DNA from: Gp6-AA40 sp963818645
GTDB lineage: Bacteria > Acidobacteriota > Vicinamibacteria > Vicinamibacterales > UBA2999
Length of the DNA stretch: 64,000 nucleotides
Direction of reading: 5' to 3'
Assembly (NCBI GenBank): GCA_963818645.1
Contig: CAWFTF010000020.1
Coordinates: forward strand, 184,815-248,814
Below are positions 18,436 to 27,288 of the stretch, piece by piece. Position 1 is the stretch's first letter. Every line of letters starts with the position of its first letter. The notes under the pieces are model-generated. The model had not been told where the DNA came from. It was given only the letters and a program-made list of their open reading frames with translations, and did no database searches. Position numbers and translations under genes: made by a program.

Positions 18436-19629
18436 TCAGCGTCCGCACGTCGGGCACGTCGGTGCGGCTGCGCCCATCGGCATCGAACCGGCCATCGCCA
18501 TCGGGGCGCCGGCCGCTGCAGCGGGCAGGGGTTGGAAGGTGCACCGGCACATTCCGGGAGTCCCTGGCGCCCAACCGCCACCAGAGGGGCCCATGCCTGG
18601 AACGAATGGGACACCTGACGCGCCTGGCATCGCAGGACCGCCCATACCGGCCGACATGTCAGGCTGGCCGGCACCCACACTCATGCCGCCGGCTCCGCCC
18701 GGATCGTTGACCGCGCGCACAGGAGCGCCTGTCGGACGTCCGAGGACGCGGCGTGTGCGCCGGTGGTAGCGGCGATCCAGCTTCAGCGATCGCCGGTACG
18801 TTTGTGCCAGCACACGAGGATTGCTGAGCGTCCGCGCCGTCTGCTGCGCGAGCGTGCGTGCCGCGATCTGCGGCGTGATGCGCCGACCACGCGCGATCTG
18901 TGAGCCCAGCCTTGCCACGGTGCTGCGCGCGATGCGCGGCACCGCATGAATGAGCGGACGCGTCGACCGGTTGCGGAACAGCGTGCGAGTGACGTTGGCG
19001 ATTCCGCGCGTGAGCCGAGGCGCCACCCGGCGAATCAATCTCGGTGCGACACGCCGGAGCAGTTGCCCGCCAACGCGACCGAGCAGCTTGCCGCCAATCT
19101 TCTTGAGCGCAGCTCCCCCAACTTCTTGGCGGCCATTCCGGCCAGCTTCGGGCAGAACGAATTTAGCGGCCAGGCCGATCAGTGGCAGGAAGTGCTCGGC
19201 AGCCTCCTGTTCGTTGGCGGCTTCGGCAGCTGCGTGTCCCTCGTGCTCCATCTCGGCGAACGCATTTGCCAGCTGCGCAGCCGATGCTTCGAACTCGAGC
19301 TCATGCGCACCTTCGAGCTCACCTTCCATCTCGCCAGACTCGCCTTCGACGACCGGCCAGGGGCGGGCCTGACCCCTGAGCGCCGACCGCGCCGCCGCCA
19401 GGGCGATGCGGCGGAGCGCCTGCGAACGTCCGCTGCGATCGGCCATTGCCGCGAGACTGTTGAAGAACGCCTCGTGCTCGGCCTCCTGCTCGTGCTCGAG
19501 CTCGGACTCGTTGACGAGTTCGTGCGCGAGCTCCAGCTCCTGCTCGAATTCGCCGGCAAGTTCGAGTTCGCCTTCGCTCTCGAGTGAGGAGAGCTCCGAT
19601 TCCAGTTCCAGTTCGGTGGCTGCAGACAT
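18436..19629 (-). CDS. Glu-rich/Arg-rich bipartite protein (paralogue B)
   Basis: 397 residues of extreme composition. Residues 1-60 are Glu/Leu repeats (ELELESELSSLESEGELELA), with more acidic patches to about 155. A hydrophobic stretch LPLIGLAAKFVLPEA follows. Residues about 175-310 are strongly basic (RVAPRLIRRVAPRLTRGI; STRPLIHAVPRIARSTV). The tail is Gly/Met/Pro-rich with CRCTF and CPTCGR, a possible Cys4 metal site. The basic core aligns by eye with the product of 19709-20782 (RSTRPL, GRRITPQ, ARQTAR, LSNPR words), so the two are paralogues. No known family recognised. Confidence 0.75.
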   Translation of the reverse strand: MSAATELELESELSSLESEGELELAGEFEQELELAHELVNESELEHEQEAEHEAFFNSLAAMADRSGRSQALRRIALAAARSALRGQARPWPVVEGESGEMEGELEGAHELEFEASAAQLANAFAEMEHEGHAAAEAANEQEAAEHFLPLIGLAAKFVLPEAGRNGRQEVGGAALKKIGGKLLGRVGGQLLRRVAPRLIRRVAPRLTRGIANVTRTLFRNRSTRPLIHAVPRIARSTVARLGSQIARGRRITPQIAARTLAQQTARTLSNPRVLAQTYRRSLKLDRRYHRRTRRVLGRPTGAPVRAVNDPGGAGGMSVGAGQPDMSAGMGGPAMPGASGVPFVPGMGPSGGGWAPGTPGMCRCTFQPLPAAAAGAPMAMAGSMPMGAAAPTCPTCGR

Positions 19630-19708
19630 GGTGTTGTCCTGCGGTTACAGATTGCCGCGACAGTAATCCGGGTTGATGACACGGGCGGCGCAGAGCGCCG
19701 CCCCACCA

Positions 19709-20782
19709 CTAAATCGATCGACCCCGACGGCCGACTGCCGCCAGTCGTCGCGGACGCGCGACCGCGCGTGTCGCACGAATGTTCCGCCGCAGCACCGCAC
19801 CGCAATAGCGCGGGCTGCTCAACACGCGACGCGTCTGACGCGCCATCGCCTGACCCGCGCGCTGCCGGGTGATCGGTCGGCCGGCCGCCGCACCACTGCG
19901 CAGCGAGCGAACCGTGCGTCGCATGATCGTCGGTACCACCCGCACGAACGGGCGTGTTGATTTGCGCATCCGCAGGACACGCGTCAGGATTCCAGCACCG
20001 CGGACCAGGTTCGGCACCAGCCGGCGAAGGGCGCGCCGGTCTCGCGGCGACAACGTGACCGACGCGGCGGCACCGGCCATGGCCTCTGCCTCGTGCTCGC
20101 TTTCCGTGAACGCGGCAAAGTGCGCCATCGCCTCGGCCTCGGCCTCGTGCTCGGAGAGCTCGTGGGCCACTTCGTGTTCGCCCAGCTCGTGCTCACCCAT
20201 CTCGAGTTCGTGCTCACCCAGCTCGAGCGATTCCATTTCGTGGGCACCGCCCATTTCCTGTTCGCGCAGCTGCTGCGCGGCCAGCCGAGCCAGCTTCAAT
20301 CCGAGCATCGCGCCGGCAGGGCCGCCGAGGAAGCCGCCGACCGCCTTGCCGGCAATAGGCGCCGCCACGCGGGCGATGCTCTTCAGCATCGGCGCGGCGC
20401 GCTTGACGAGACGGCCGATTCCGCGGAAGGCCCGCTTGAAGAACTGCTCGCCCTGTTCGTGTTCGAACTCGAACTCGCCCAGCTCTCCCTCGAGCTCTCC
20501 TTCGCCTTCGCCTTCGCCCTCACCCTCGCCTTCACCAAGCAGGCTGCCGAGGATGTTGCCGAGGAACTGTTCGCCCTGCTCGTGTTCACCGAGCTCGCCC
20601 TCGGCTTCCAGTTCGCCTTCACCCTCGAGCTCTCCGAGTTCACCTTCAGCCTCCAGCTCACCTTCGGCTTCCAGTTCGCCCTCGGCCTCGAACTCGCCCT
20701 CGCCTTCCAGCTCGAGCTCACCTTCGAGTTCGCCTTCGAGCTCCAACTCGCTTTCCAGTTCGTGTTCTAAGCTTCGTTCCAT
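19709..20782 (-). CDS. Glu-rich/glycine-zipper/Arg-rich protein (paralogue A)
   Basis: 357 residues. Residues 1-110 are almost pure E/G/L repeats (ELEGELEGELELEGEGEFEA). Residues about 115-165 are amphipathic and contain a run with glycine every fourth residue (GKAVGGFLGGPAGAMLG), a glycine zipper of the kind found in membrane-inserting helices. A second acidic, His-containing repeat follows (LGEHELEMGEHELGEHE), and then about 110 very basic residues homologous to the neighbouring paralogue. It is the first gene of the minus-strand cluster. A start at 20782 fits the repeat onset. Function unknown. Confidence 0.75.
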   Translation of the reverse strand: MERSLEHELESELELEGELEGELELEGEGEFEAEGELEAEGELEAEGELGELEGEGELEAEGELGEHEQGEQFLGNILGSLLGEGEGEGEGEGEGELEGELGEFEFEHEQGEQFFKRAFRGIGRLVKRAAPMLKSIARVAAPIAGKAVGGFLGGPAGAMLGLKLARLAAQQLREQEMGGAHEMESLELGEHELEMGEHELGEHEVAHELSEHEAEAEAMAHFAAFTESEHEAEAMAGAAASVTLSPRDRRALRRLVPNLVRGAGILTRVLRMRKSTRPFVRVVPTIMRRTVRSLRSGAAAGRPITRQRAGQAMARQTRRVLSSPRYCGAVLRRNIRATRAVARPRRLAAVGRRGRSI

Positions 20783-20864
20783 TGTGGCCCCCGGTCTGTT
20801 GGCTGCCGGCTCACGTCCGCAGCTCGCTTGAACGTTGTGCGAAAAGAATAGCCACGGCGTTCTA

Positions 20865-20872
20865 TAGCGCTA
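20865..20872. promoter_or_regulatory. Short palindrome in divergent intergenic region
   Basis: TAGCGCTA is a perfect 8-bp palindrome inside the 131-bp gap between the Glu-rich gene (minus) and the LuxR-type HTH frame (plus). An operator role is only a suggestion. No convincing -35/-10 pair was found in this gap. Confidence 0.2.
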
Positions 20873-20913
20873 GTCGCATCTTCACAGGAGCGCGAATGTG
20901 TTCGCGCACCTGA

Positions 20914-21129
20914 GTTCCCTCCTCGTCAGCGGACGAACTGCGTCTGAGCCCGCGCGAGCGCGAGGTCGCGCGCATGATCGCGAAGGGCTACCCGAACAAG
21001 ATCATCGCGTCGGTGCTCGACATCAGTGTGTGGACGGTTTCCACACATCTCCGCCGCATCTTCGCAAAGCTCGGAGTGACGTCGCGGGCAGCGATGGTCA
21101 CCACGATCTTCAAGCGAGGCAAACTCTAG
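20914..21129 (+). CDS. LuxR-type HTH domain, start missing
   Basis: The frame reads SSADELRLSPREREVARMIA, then KGYPNKIIASVLDISVWTVS and THLRRIFAKLGVTSRAAM, a clear GerE/LuxR C-terminal helix-turn-helix, ending at TAG 21127-21129. An in-frame TGA at 20911 blocks extension, and the first ATG lies inside the domain. It is therefore either a truncated regulator, a frameshifted gene (an upstream frame starts GTG at 20898), or one using a rare start. It is divergent from the Glu-rich cluster and may be its regulator. Confidence 0.6.
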   Translation, partial: VPSSSADELRLSPREREVARMIAKGYPNKIIASVLDISVWTVSTHLRRIFAKLGVTSRAAMVTTIFKRGKL

Positions 21130-21449
21130 ACCGACGCCGGATCGCTCGCCGGGAACGATTGCTCGATGCGATCGTCGATGACCGCTTCACGCGCGCATCG
21201 CCGCCGGTTGCTGATGACCGCCGTCGCGACCGCGGTGATCGCGCCGGTTGCAAGCGCCGCGACGACCGGGACGCGGAAACGATTGCGTCGTCCGAACGCC
21301 GACAGCAGCAACAGGCCGGGGACGATCAAGCCCAGCCACTCCAGGGGCTGCATCGACGGAGCTCGACGAGCCCGGCTCTGCGGCGCTCGACGCACGGTCA
21401 GATTGAGCGGAGCCTCAGGCTCGACCACAACAGAACGCTCATCACTCAC
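21126..21449 (-). CDS. Small membrane protein
   Basis: 107 residues, GTG start at 21449 preceded by gaggtga. Two hydrophobic segments: WLGLIVPGLLLLSAFG (about 43-58) and VPVVAALATGAITAVATAVI (about 64-84). The C-terminal DRIEQSFPASDPAS is a short motif shared by many small bacterial proteins of unknown function. Its end overlaps the convergent LuxR-HTH frame by 4 bp. Confidence 0.65.
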   Translation of the reverse strand: MSDERSVVVEPEAPLNLTVRRAPQSRARRAPSMQPLEWLGLIVPGLLLLSAFGRRNRFRVPVVAALATGAITAVATAVISNRRRCAREAVIDDRIEQSFPASDPASV

Positions 21450-21658
21450 GGTTCACCTCTATTCCTTCTATTACCTTCGCAAATCCATGACGACATCCCG
21501 CGATGCCGCACGCCGTCGAGCGTGCAAATGTCATCCCAGCTTCGCCGGCAGCCTCGCGTACAATCACGCGCGCCCCTGTGGTTCGATGCGAAGGATGTCC
21601 GCGATTTGAAATCTTCAGCGGCACCTACCTCTTCATCACCATACCGCGCGCGTGGATT

Positions 21659-22045
21659 TCAGGCCCGCTGATAAATCTGAATCAGGTTCCCGCACGTGTC
21701 CGCGAACACGGCCAGCGTGATCGGGCCGGCGGGCGTCGGCTCCGTTGTAAACGCGACGCCGTGTCCGGTCAGTCGCTTGAACTCACCCGCGATGTCGTCC
21801 ACCTCGAAGGCGGCCACCGGAATCCCCTGCGCGAACATCGCCGTCTGAAACGCTTTGCCCGCCGGGTTCGCGTTCGGCTCGAGCGCCAGCTCCAGATCGT
21901 CGGGACCTTCGGGCGATGTCACCGTGATCCAGCGATACTCGCCCACCGGGATGTCGCGTTTCTCTTTGAAGCCGAGGACGTCGGTATAGAAGCGAAATGC
22001 CTTCTCCTGGTCGTCGACCATGATGCTCGTCAGCCTGATTCGCAT
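21659..22045 (-). CDS. VOC family protein
   Basis: 128 residues, ATG at 22045 with a purine-rich site (ggggggatt) just upstream. MRIRLTSIMVDDQEKAFRFY, a DVLGFKEKRD segment and the end FADTCGNLIQIYQ are typical of the glyoxalase/extradiol fold. The open frame continues upstream into AraC sequence only because that gene is frameshifted; the real VOC start is 22045. It is cotranscribed with the AraC gene and so probably controlled by it. Confidence 0.85.
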   Translation of the reverse strand: MRIRLTSIMVDDQEKAFRFYTDVLGFKEKRDIPVGEYRWITVTSPEGPDDLELALEPNANPAGKAFQTAMFAQGIPVAAFEVDDIAGEFKRLTGHGVAFTTEPTPAGPITLAVFADTCGNLIQIYQRA

Positions 22046-22086
22046 GAATCCCCCCTGCTCCAACAGTGTGTCGGATCGGCAGGGCG

Positions 22087-22540
22087 CTACGCTTCTCGGA
22101 AATTGCGAACCGGCGCAAACGCCGAGGCAGGTAGCCGGCCCATGAGCGCCAGGCATCCGGGGGTCAGATCTGTGGAGACGATGCCAGGCACCGAGATGAA
22201 TGGCCGCATCCGGCGCCGATAGGCGGATGGCGTCTCGCCCATTCGGCGCCGTAAAGAGAACGCTGAAGCTGCCGAGGCTCGAGAACCCAACCTCCATGCA
22301 GACCTCGGTGACCGAGCGCTCTCCTGTCGCGAGCAGATGTTTGGCGAGCTCGAGTCGCGACGCCTGTCGAAACTGATGCGGCGTCAGGCCGAATACCGCC
22401 TCGAATTGTCGAATGAGATGAAAGGGCGAGATCTGCACGTCACGCGCGAGCTCGTGGATCGTGAGCGGCGGCTCACGCATGTCGAGCAGCAGGTCGCGGG
22501 CGCGACAGAGGCGGCGGAATCCTTCGTGCCGAAGGAGCAC
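22087..22540 (-). CDS. AraC-type HTH regulator, one frameshift
   Basis: Short AraC protein (about 150 residues) lacking a sensor domain. First HTH: LTIHELARDVQISPFHLIRQ with FEAVFGLTPHQFR. Second HTH: SVTEVCMEVGFSSLGSFSVL. It should continue RRMGETPSAYRRRMRP, but that sequence is in another frame from about 22255 to the stop at 22087. A single indel in tttacggcgccg explains it. The start (GTG 22540) is tentative. It is followed after 41 bp by the VOC gene. Confidence 0.75.
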
Positions 22541-22625
22541 GATCGTAGTGTAGCTGGGTTGCCGGGTTACCGGCTCTGAGTGGCTGGGTTACTGGTGACT
22601 GGGAAACCGACTATCATCGGGGGCC

Positions 22626-23327
22626 ATGAATTCATCCCGCTGGGCCCTGCTCTTCATCATCGCCACGACAGCGCTCCTTGGGGCGCAAATTCCGGTCACC
22701 AAAGAGCCGCATCATCACATCGTCTTCGAGAACGCAGAGTTCCGGATCATCGACGTGAACGTGCCGCCAGGCGAAGCGACACTCGACCATTCGCACGACC
22801 GCGACCTCGTGACCGTGGCCATGAGCAATGGCGCCGAGACGCGTGCGCAGGCGGCCGGACAACCGTGGGCGAATCGTCCTCGCCGGCCAGTAGGCGACAT
22901 CGAAACCACCGAATACGCCGGCAAGGTGTCGACTCATAAGTTCGAAACGATGGGAGCGACGGCGTATCAGCTCTTCGCGGTCGAAAACCTGAAGGCGAAT
23001 GGCTGGTCATCGACTCCGGCGGCTTCCGGCGCGGGCACGACGCTCGCGAAAGAGTCGCGATCGTTCCGCGTCTACACTGTTGCGCTGGGAAAGGACAGGC
23101 AGCAGACCTCTCACACCCACGCCGTTCCGACGATCGTCGTGCTTCTCAGTGGCAAGGTGATGTCGGAGGGGCCGGACGAGAAGGCGAAGGCGAATGCACC
23201 CGCTCCGGTCGGGCTCAAACAGATCGATCGCCCCGGGCAGTGGGTGCTCGTCCCTGCCGGCGACGCACACCACCTCGTGCGACTCGGTAAGGACGAGGGC
23301 CAGATTGTGGAGATTGAAGTCCGCTAG
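22626..23327 (+). CDS. Secreted bicupin protein
   Basis: 233 residues with a signal peptide (SSRWALLFIIATTALLGAQ). Two cupin modules: ATLDHSHDRDLVTVAMSNG (about 55-75) and SHTHAVPTIVVLLSGKV (about 160-178), the latter closed by PGQWVLVPAGDAHHLVRLG. The His residues suggest a metal site in each half. Function unknown. It is divergent from the AraC gene and convergent with the zinc-ribbon gene, 30 bp apart. Confidence 0.8.
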   Translation: MNSSRWALLFIIATTALLGAQIPVTKEPHHHIVFENAEFRIIDVNVPPGEATLDHSHDRDLVTVAMSNGAETRAQAAGQPWANRPRRPVGDIETTEYAGKVSTHKFETMGATAYQLFAVENLKANGWSSTPAASGAGTTLAKESRSFRVYTVALGKDRQQTSHTHAVPTIVVLLSGKVMSEGPDEKAKANAPAPVGLKQIDRPGQWVLVPAGDAHHLVRLGKDEGQIVEIEVR

Positions 23328-23357
23328 CCAGGAACCCGCGGGCACCGCCTGCGCGTC

Positions 23358-24273
23358 TCAGCGCCTCGCCGTGCGTGTTTGCGCGGACTCGTCCACTTTC
23401 CAGCCGCAGGTGTTGCCGACGAGGCCAGCGAGCCGGTCAAAGCCCGACACGACGAAATCGGCAGTCACCGGCTTTGCGTTGTACGGTGTGAAGCTGAAAC
23501 GCACCAGCTCGGCGCGCGCGAGGCGGCGCGCAAAGTCGACACCATTGGGCGCAAAGAGTTCGTGCCCGCTGACGGAGTCGGTCCACTGCTGCACCAGCTC
23601 CGGCTCATTGTCGATCGTCAGCCGTACCGTGTGACTGCCCGATTGCCCTTCGATACTCGCCGAGGCCTGCGTCGCGACGAAGACTTCCGTCGTGCGGTAC
23701 AGACATCGAACCACGAGGAGCGGACGCACGCGCGCCATCCACACGTTCACATCGTGTGTGGACTGGAGCTCGAACGAGATCGTTTTCGATCCGTCGTTCG
23801 ACCAGGCCGTCTGCCGACTGCCCACCCACGTCGGCACCGGACCTGATATCACCGGCCCGTCTGGTGCCGTCCGCGCTGCAACCGGCGGCGGAGCGTTGAC
23901 CGGCTGCGGCGATGCCGCAGGCTGCAGCGACTGCACCACGACCATCGCCGTCACGCACGCCAACACACCAGCGCCGCCGACGAGCGCAATCGACCAGTTC
24001 CTGGGTTGCCTCGACGGACACCGCGTCGCGCGGCTTGACTGCGGGAGCGGTACCCGGAACTGCCACCGTCGGCGCTGGAGCCGCAGGTTGATCCTCTGCC
24101 TTCCACTCGACGAGCGGAATCTGATCGAACGCTTCGACGTTCGCAGCCGAAGGCGTTGGCTCGTTCGCCTGTGCGACCTCGTGGCCGCACGTCCAGCACA
24201 TCTTCGCGGCAGGATGCATCGGTGCCGCGCAGCGCGGGCACGCCGGCTCGTTCTTCACATCGTGGTCGGACAT
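23358..24273 (-). CDS. Zinc-ribbon single-pass membrane protein, one frameshift
   Basis: Start ATG 24273 (MSDHDVKNEPACPRCAAPMH). Residues 12-33 hold a double CxxC ribbon (CPRC...CWTC), then a Pro/Ala-rich cytosolic linker. From about 23995 the protein continues in another frame as NWSIALVGGAGVLACVTAMV, one transmembrane helix, and an extracytoplasmic beta-rich domain of about 150 residues ending at 23358. The hydrophobic helix sits exactly at the frame change, so one indel near 24000 is the simple reading. The external domain has no recognised family. Confidence 0.7.
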
Positions 24274-24420
24274 AGATGTTTCCACTGCAATGACGTGGCA
24301 AGGCATGTGCCACGCCATTTCGGGCCGAACTGAGAGGATGGAGAGGGTGGCCGTTACAAAATGGTGAGCCACCTGACTTTTCGCGGGTTCCACCGGCGAC
24401 GAGCAGACATCTTCGCGAGA

Positions 24421-25188
24421 TCACGGAGCCGCGGGATCGTCTGCATGCACGAAGGGGCGCGGGCTTTTCAGTCGCTTCCACAGGAACGCCACATACGCGG
24501 CACGGCGGCGGCGCAGCGCGTCTCTGTCACGCTCGGACAGAAAGTCATCCGGCACCTCTTCCACCGCCGACTCCAGCGTCGTCCGGTCCAGCCGAGTGGC
24601 CAGCCCCTCATCGACAAGGGAGACACGAGTGGCGCGAGGTGACAGTACGTGGTTGCTGACGTCCCACCCACGCCTTCGTGGTGAGTCCTCGGTGACCAGG
24701 GACCAGTCATGATGGAATCCGAGGCTGGCCCCGTGGTCGATCAGCCAGAGCTGTCCATGTGACCAGATCATGTTCGGGTTCTTCACCGTGCGGTCTGGAT
24801 TCTGGACGAGTCCGTCGAGCCACACGACTTTCGATGCGAGTTCTGCCTCGATGCGTGCCACATCGGGCTGTTCAAAGCCCCGGACGTTCGACAAGAGTTG
24901 GAATCCGAGGTTGCGGCCGGTACTCCACCGAACGAGCTGCGCCAACTCCCAGTGCGGATCGTCGACGGCAATCTCCGCCGGCATGTCGATGAGCACGCGG
25001 GCGGGGACTGCCAATCCCAGCGCGTCAGCCAACGCGCCCACGATGATTTCGGCCACGAGGCTTGACGGTGCTTGAGCCGCACCGCGAAGCTTGGTGTAGA
25101 AGACGCCGGCGTCGGTGTCGATCAACACCGGCCACGAGCTGCCGCCCCGGTCGGCGCGAAGTACCCGGCGAGCTCGATACGTCTGCAC
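24421..25188 (-). CDS. HipA-like kinase family protein
   Basis: 255 residues. Kinase-like signatures: VFYTKLRGAAQAPSSLVAEI (ATP-binding Lys and helix Glu), NPDRTVKNPNMIW (catalytic Asp and metal Asn) and LWLIDHGASLGFHH (metal Asp). These follow HipA order, but the protein is half the size of HipA and lacks its N-terminal subdomain; no HipB-type antitoxin is adjacent. It belongs to the short HipA-like group of unknown substrate. It starts 21 bp after the tannase stop and so is probably cotranscribed. Confidence 0.75.
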   Translation of the reverse strand: MQTYRARRVLRADRGGSSWPVLIDTDAGVFYTKLRGAAQAPSSLVAEIIVGALADALGLAVPARVLIDMPAEIAVDDPHWELAQLVRWSTGRNLGFQLLSNVRGFEQPDVARIEAELASKVVWLDGLVQNPDRTVKNPNMIWSHGQLWLIDHGASLGFHHDWSLVTEDSPRRRGWDVSNHVLSPRATRVSLVDEGLATRLDRTTLESAVEEVPDDFLSERDRDALRRRRAAYVAFLWKRLKSPRPFVHADDPAAP

Positions 25189-25209
25189 CTCGAGAGGTGA
25201 CGAGTCGAG

Positions 25210-26774
25210 CTACGGTGCGGCGCAGACGAAGTTGGCGGCCTCGTCCGTGCTGCCGGTGCCCTTGTATTTCGCGATCTGCGGGAACGGGCACAACGGTCGC
25301 GTCATCGGGGTCAGCCCGCTTCGGCCCGCGTTGCGTGACGCGGCGATCTGCGCCGGCGCCATGCCCTCCTCGCGCCAGCGTTCCATTGCGCCGAGGAAGT
25401 CCGCCTGATCGGGCCCCACTCCGCCGCCGCAGTGCGCCACACCCGGCAGCAGGAACAACCGCATCCAATCGTCCTGCGAGCCGCCCGACGCCTTCGCCGC
25501 CTGCGAGTAGTAGTTGATGGTGTTCTCGGGAGCAGGTCCCGGATCGGCCCATCCGTGCCACAACAGAAGCTTCCCGCCGCGTGCCTTGAACTTCGACAGG
25601 TTCGGATCGCTCGCCTCGATGAAGCTTGCGTTCTTCAGCGTGAGCGCGAGGTCCTTGTCGAGATCGAACGACATCGCATCCCAATTGGCATCGCGATGAC
25701 CGACGAACCTCGGCATGTCGCCCCACAGCGGACTCACAGGCTTCCCGGCCACGGGGATACGCGCCGCCCATCCGGACTCGACGCCCGGCGAGCGCCCTGG
25801 ATACACCACCTGGCCGGACTTCGTCTTGACGGGCGCAGTACAGCTGCCGTGCTGATTCGACCTCGCCCGCCGTCAGGCAGTCGGCCTCATCACCAGCCTT
25901 GCAGGCCAGCGTGCCGGGATCGAACTTGCACGCACGCGGGTCGTTGATGATGTTGTCCTTGACGCCGTCGTTCGCGTCGCATGCGGCGGTTGCGGCGTTC
26001 GCGACGAGCGTCACCTTGTTCGGCGGGACGATGCGCTCGGGGTTCTTCAACATATGCACCTGCAACGCCGTCTGCGACACGTTGAGATGGACCATGTTGT
26101 AAACCGGCGCGCCCGCAACAATCGCGTCGAAGTCGTCGGGATAACGCTGCGCCTCCATCATCCCCTGCCGCCCACCAGTCGAGCAGCCCTGGTAGTACGA
26201 GAGGCGGGGCGGACGGTTGTAGAACGCGCCGACGATCGTCTTGGACTGCACGGTCATCTCGTGCATGGCGCGATAGGCGAAGTCGATCAACTTGTCCTGA
26301 CTGAGCGCGAACTCGGCGCCCGCGTCGGAGTGACCGGTGTCGTTGGACGCGGCTGCGTATCCGCGACGAAGGCCTGTCGCCACTGCATCAAGCGAAATCG
26401 TGCCCGCCCATCCACCGTTGCCAACGGCCAGGAACTTTCCGTTCCAGTTCTCGGCTGGCAACCAGATCTCCATCTTGATATCTGAATCAGGCGCAGGAGT
26501 CAGCGTCGCTGCAACGCGACAGAAGGCAGGCAACTGCGCGTATGCAGCGGCCCCGCGTCCTGCATTCGGCGCTTTGAAGGCGCCTGCGGCGACCAGCTCC
26601 GCGCTCGTGATCTTGGCGTGCGGAAGCGCGAGCGACGCGAGCGATTCGCACGACCGGCCGCTCGTGGCTGCCCCTGCAGGTGACGAACTCCGCTCGACGG
26701 TCGACTGCGCGTATACCGAGCGCACTTCCAAGGACCGCGATGGCGACTGCGACGAGCGTTCGAGCCTTCGTCAT
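25210..26774 (-). CDS. Tannase/feruloyl esterase family protein, two frameshifts
   Basis: Start ATG 26774 (MTKARTLVAVAIAVLGSALG, a signal peptide) with gaaaggaat upstream. The frame changes at the cleavage site (about 26720) and again near 25840. The catalytic CS-D-HC set is present: GCSTGGRQGMMEAQ (nucleophile), LLWHGWADPG (Asp) and LLPGVAHCGGG (His with Cys). The restored length of about 520 residues matches secreted enzymes that release gallic or ferulic acid from plant esters. A feruloyl-CoA-synthetase-like gene lies at 44.5 kb. Confidence 0.8.
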
Positions 26775-26931
26775 CTTCAATTCCTTTCGGACGATTCGAG
26801 ACAGGCGGAGTCTACTCCGAGGGAGGCGGGAGATTCCAGGCGACGCGTTTGACGTTATGCTGCGAGCACGCACGGCGGCTGAGATATGCCGGTCAGCGTG
26901 TTAGTAGTTGGGAGGACCTGGGAACACTGGG

Positions 26932-27288
26932 CTACGTCGTGTTGGCCTTAAGCGGCGAGGCGTGCTTCGGCTGGTAGATGCCGAGCTTCCCGCCGCCTGG
27001 CAGCGTGAGCCGCGTTATCGATCCCCAGCGCTGCTCGTCGATGGGCGAGCACGTCACTTTCTTCTGCTTCATCTCGGCGATGAGCGCCTGAATGTCGTCG
27101 CACATTAGGAAGAGTTCGTGTACGTCGTTGTCTTCCGACGGATGCACTGCCACCTCGGCCGGCGGTAACGCGAAGATCAGCCACCCCTGACCCGCGTCGA
27201 CTGACTCGTAGTTCAGCACATCACGGAAGAAAGCTCGGTCAGCCTCGGAATCCTTGCTGTAAATGATGACGTGAGCGCCGTGAATCAT
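26932..27288 (-). CDS. VOC family protein
   Basis: 118 residues from ATG 27288 (MIHGAHVIIYSKDSEADRAF). The upstream in-frame extension is not family-like. A single glyoxalase-fold domain: FFRDVLNYESVDAGQGWLIF, EVAVHPSEDNDVHELFLMCD and the end LPGGGKLGIYQPKH. Metal ligands are plausible (His at the start, Glu in HELFL), but the substrate is unknown. It stands alone. Confidence 0.85.
   Translation of the reverse strand: MIHGAHVIIYSKDSEADRAFFRDVLNYESVDAGQGWLIFALPPAEVAVHPSEDNDVHELFLMCDDIQALIAEMKQKKVTCSPIDEQRWGSITRLTLPGGGKLGIYQPKHASPLKANTT

Noticed and set aside
20093..20770. Plus-strand open frame rich in Phe/Leu/Ala (FxFxL repeats)
   Set aside because: It is the mirror of the GAG/GAA-rich repeat of the Glu-rich protein; the minus-strand reading has a structured C-terminal domain shared with its paralogue, the plus-strand one does not.
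11707..20782. Cluster considered as a contractile injection system or prophage tail
   Set aside because: No sheath, tube, spike, baseplate, tape-measure or AAA+ gene was seen, and no integrase or attachment site.
21659..22540. Apparent AraC-VOC fusion protein of 293 residues
   Set aside because: The continuous frame exists only because the AraC gene is shifted; the proper AraC C-terminus is in another frame, and the VOC gene has its own ribosome site and ATG at 22045.
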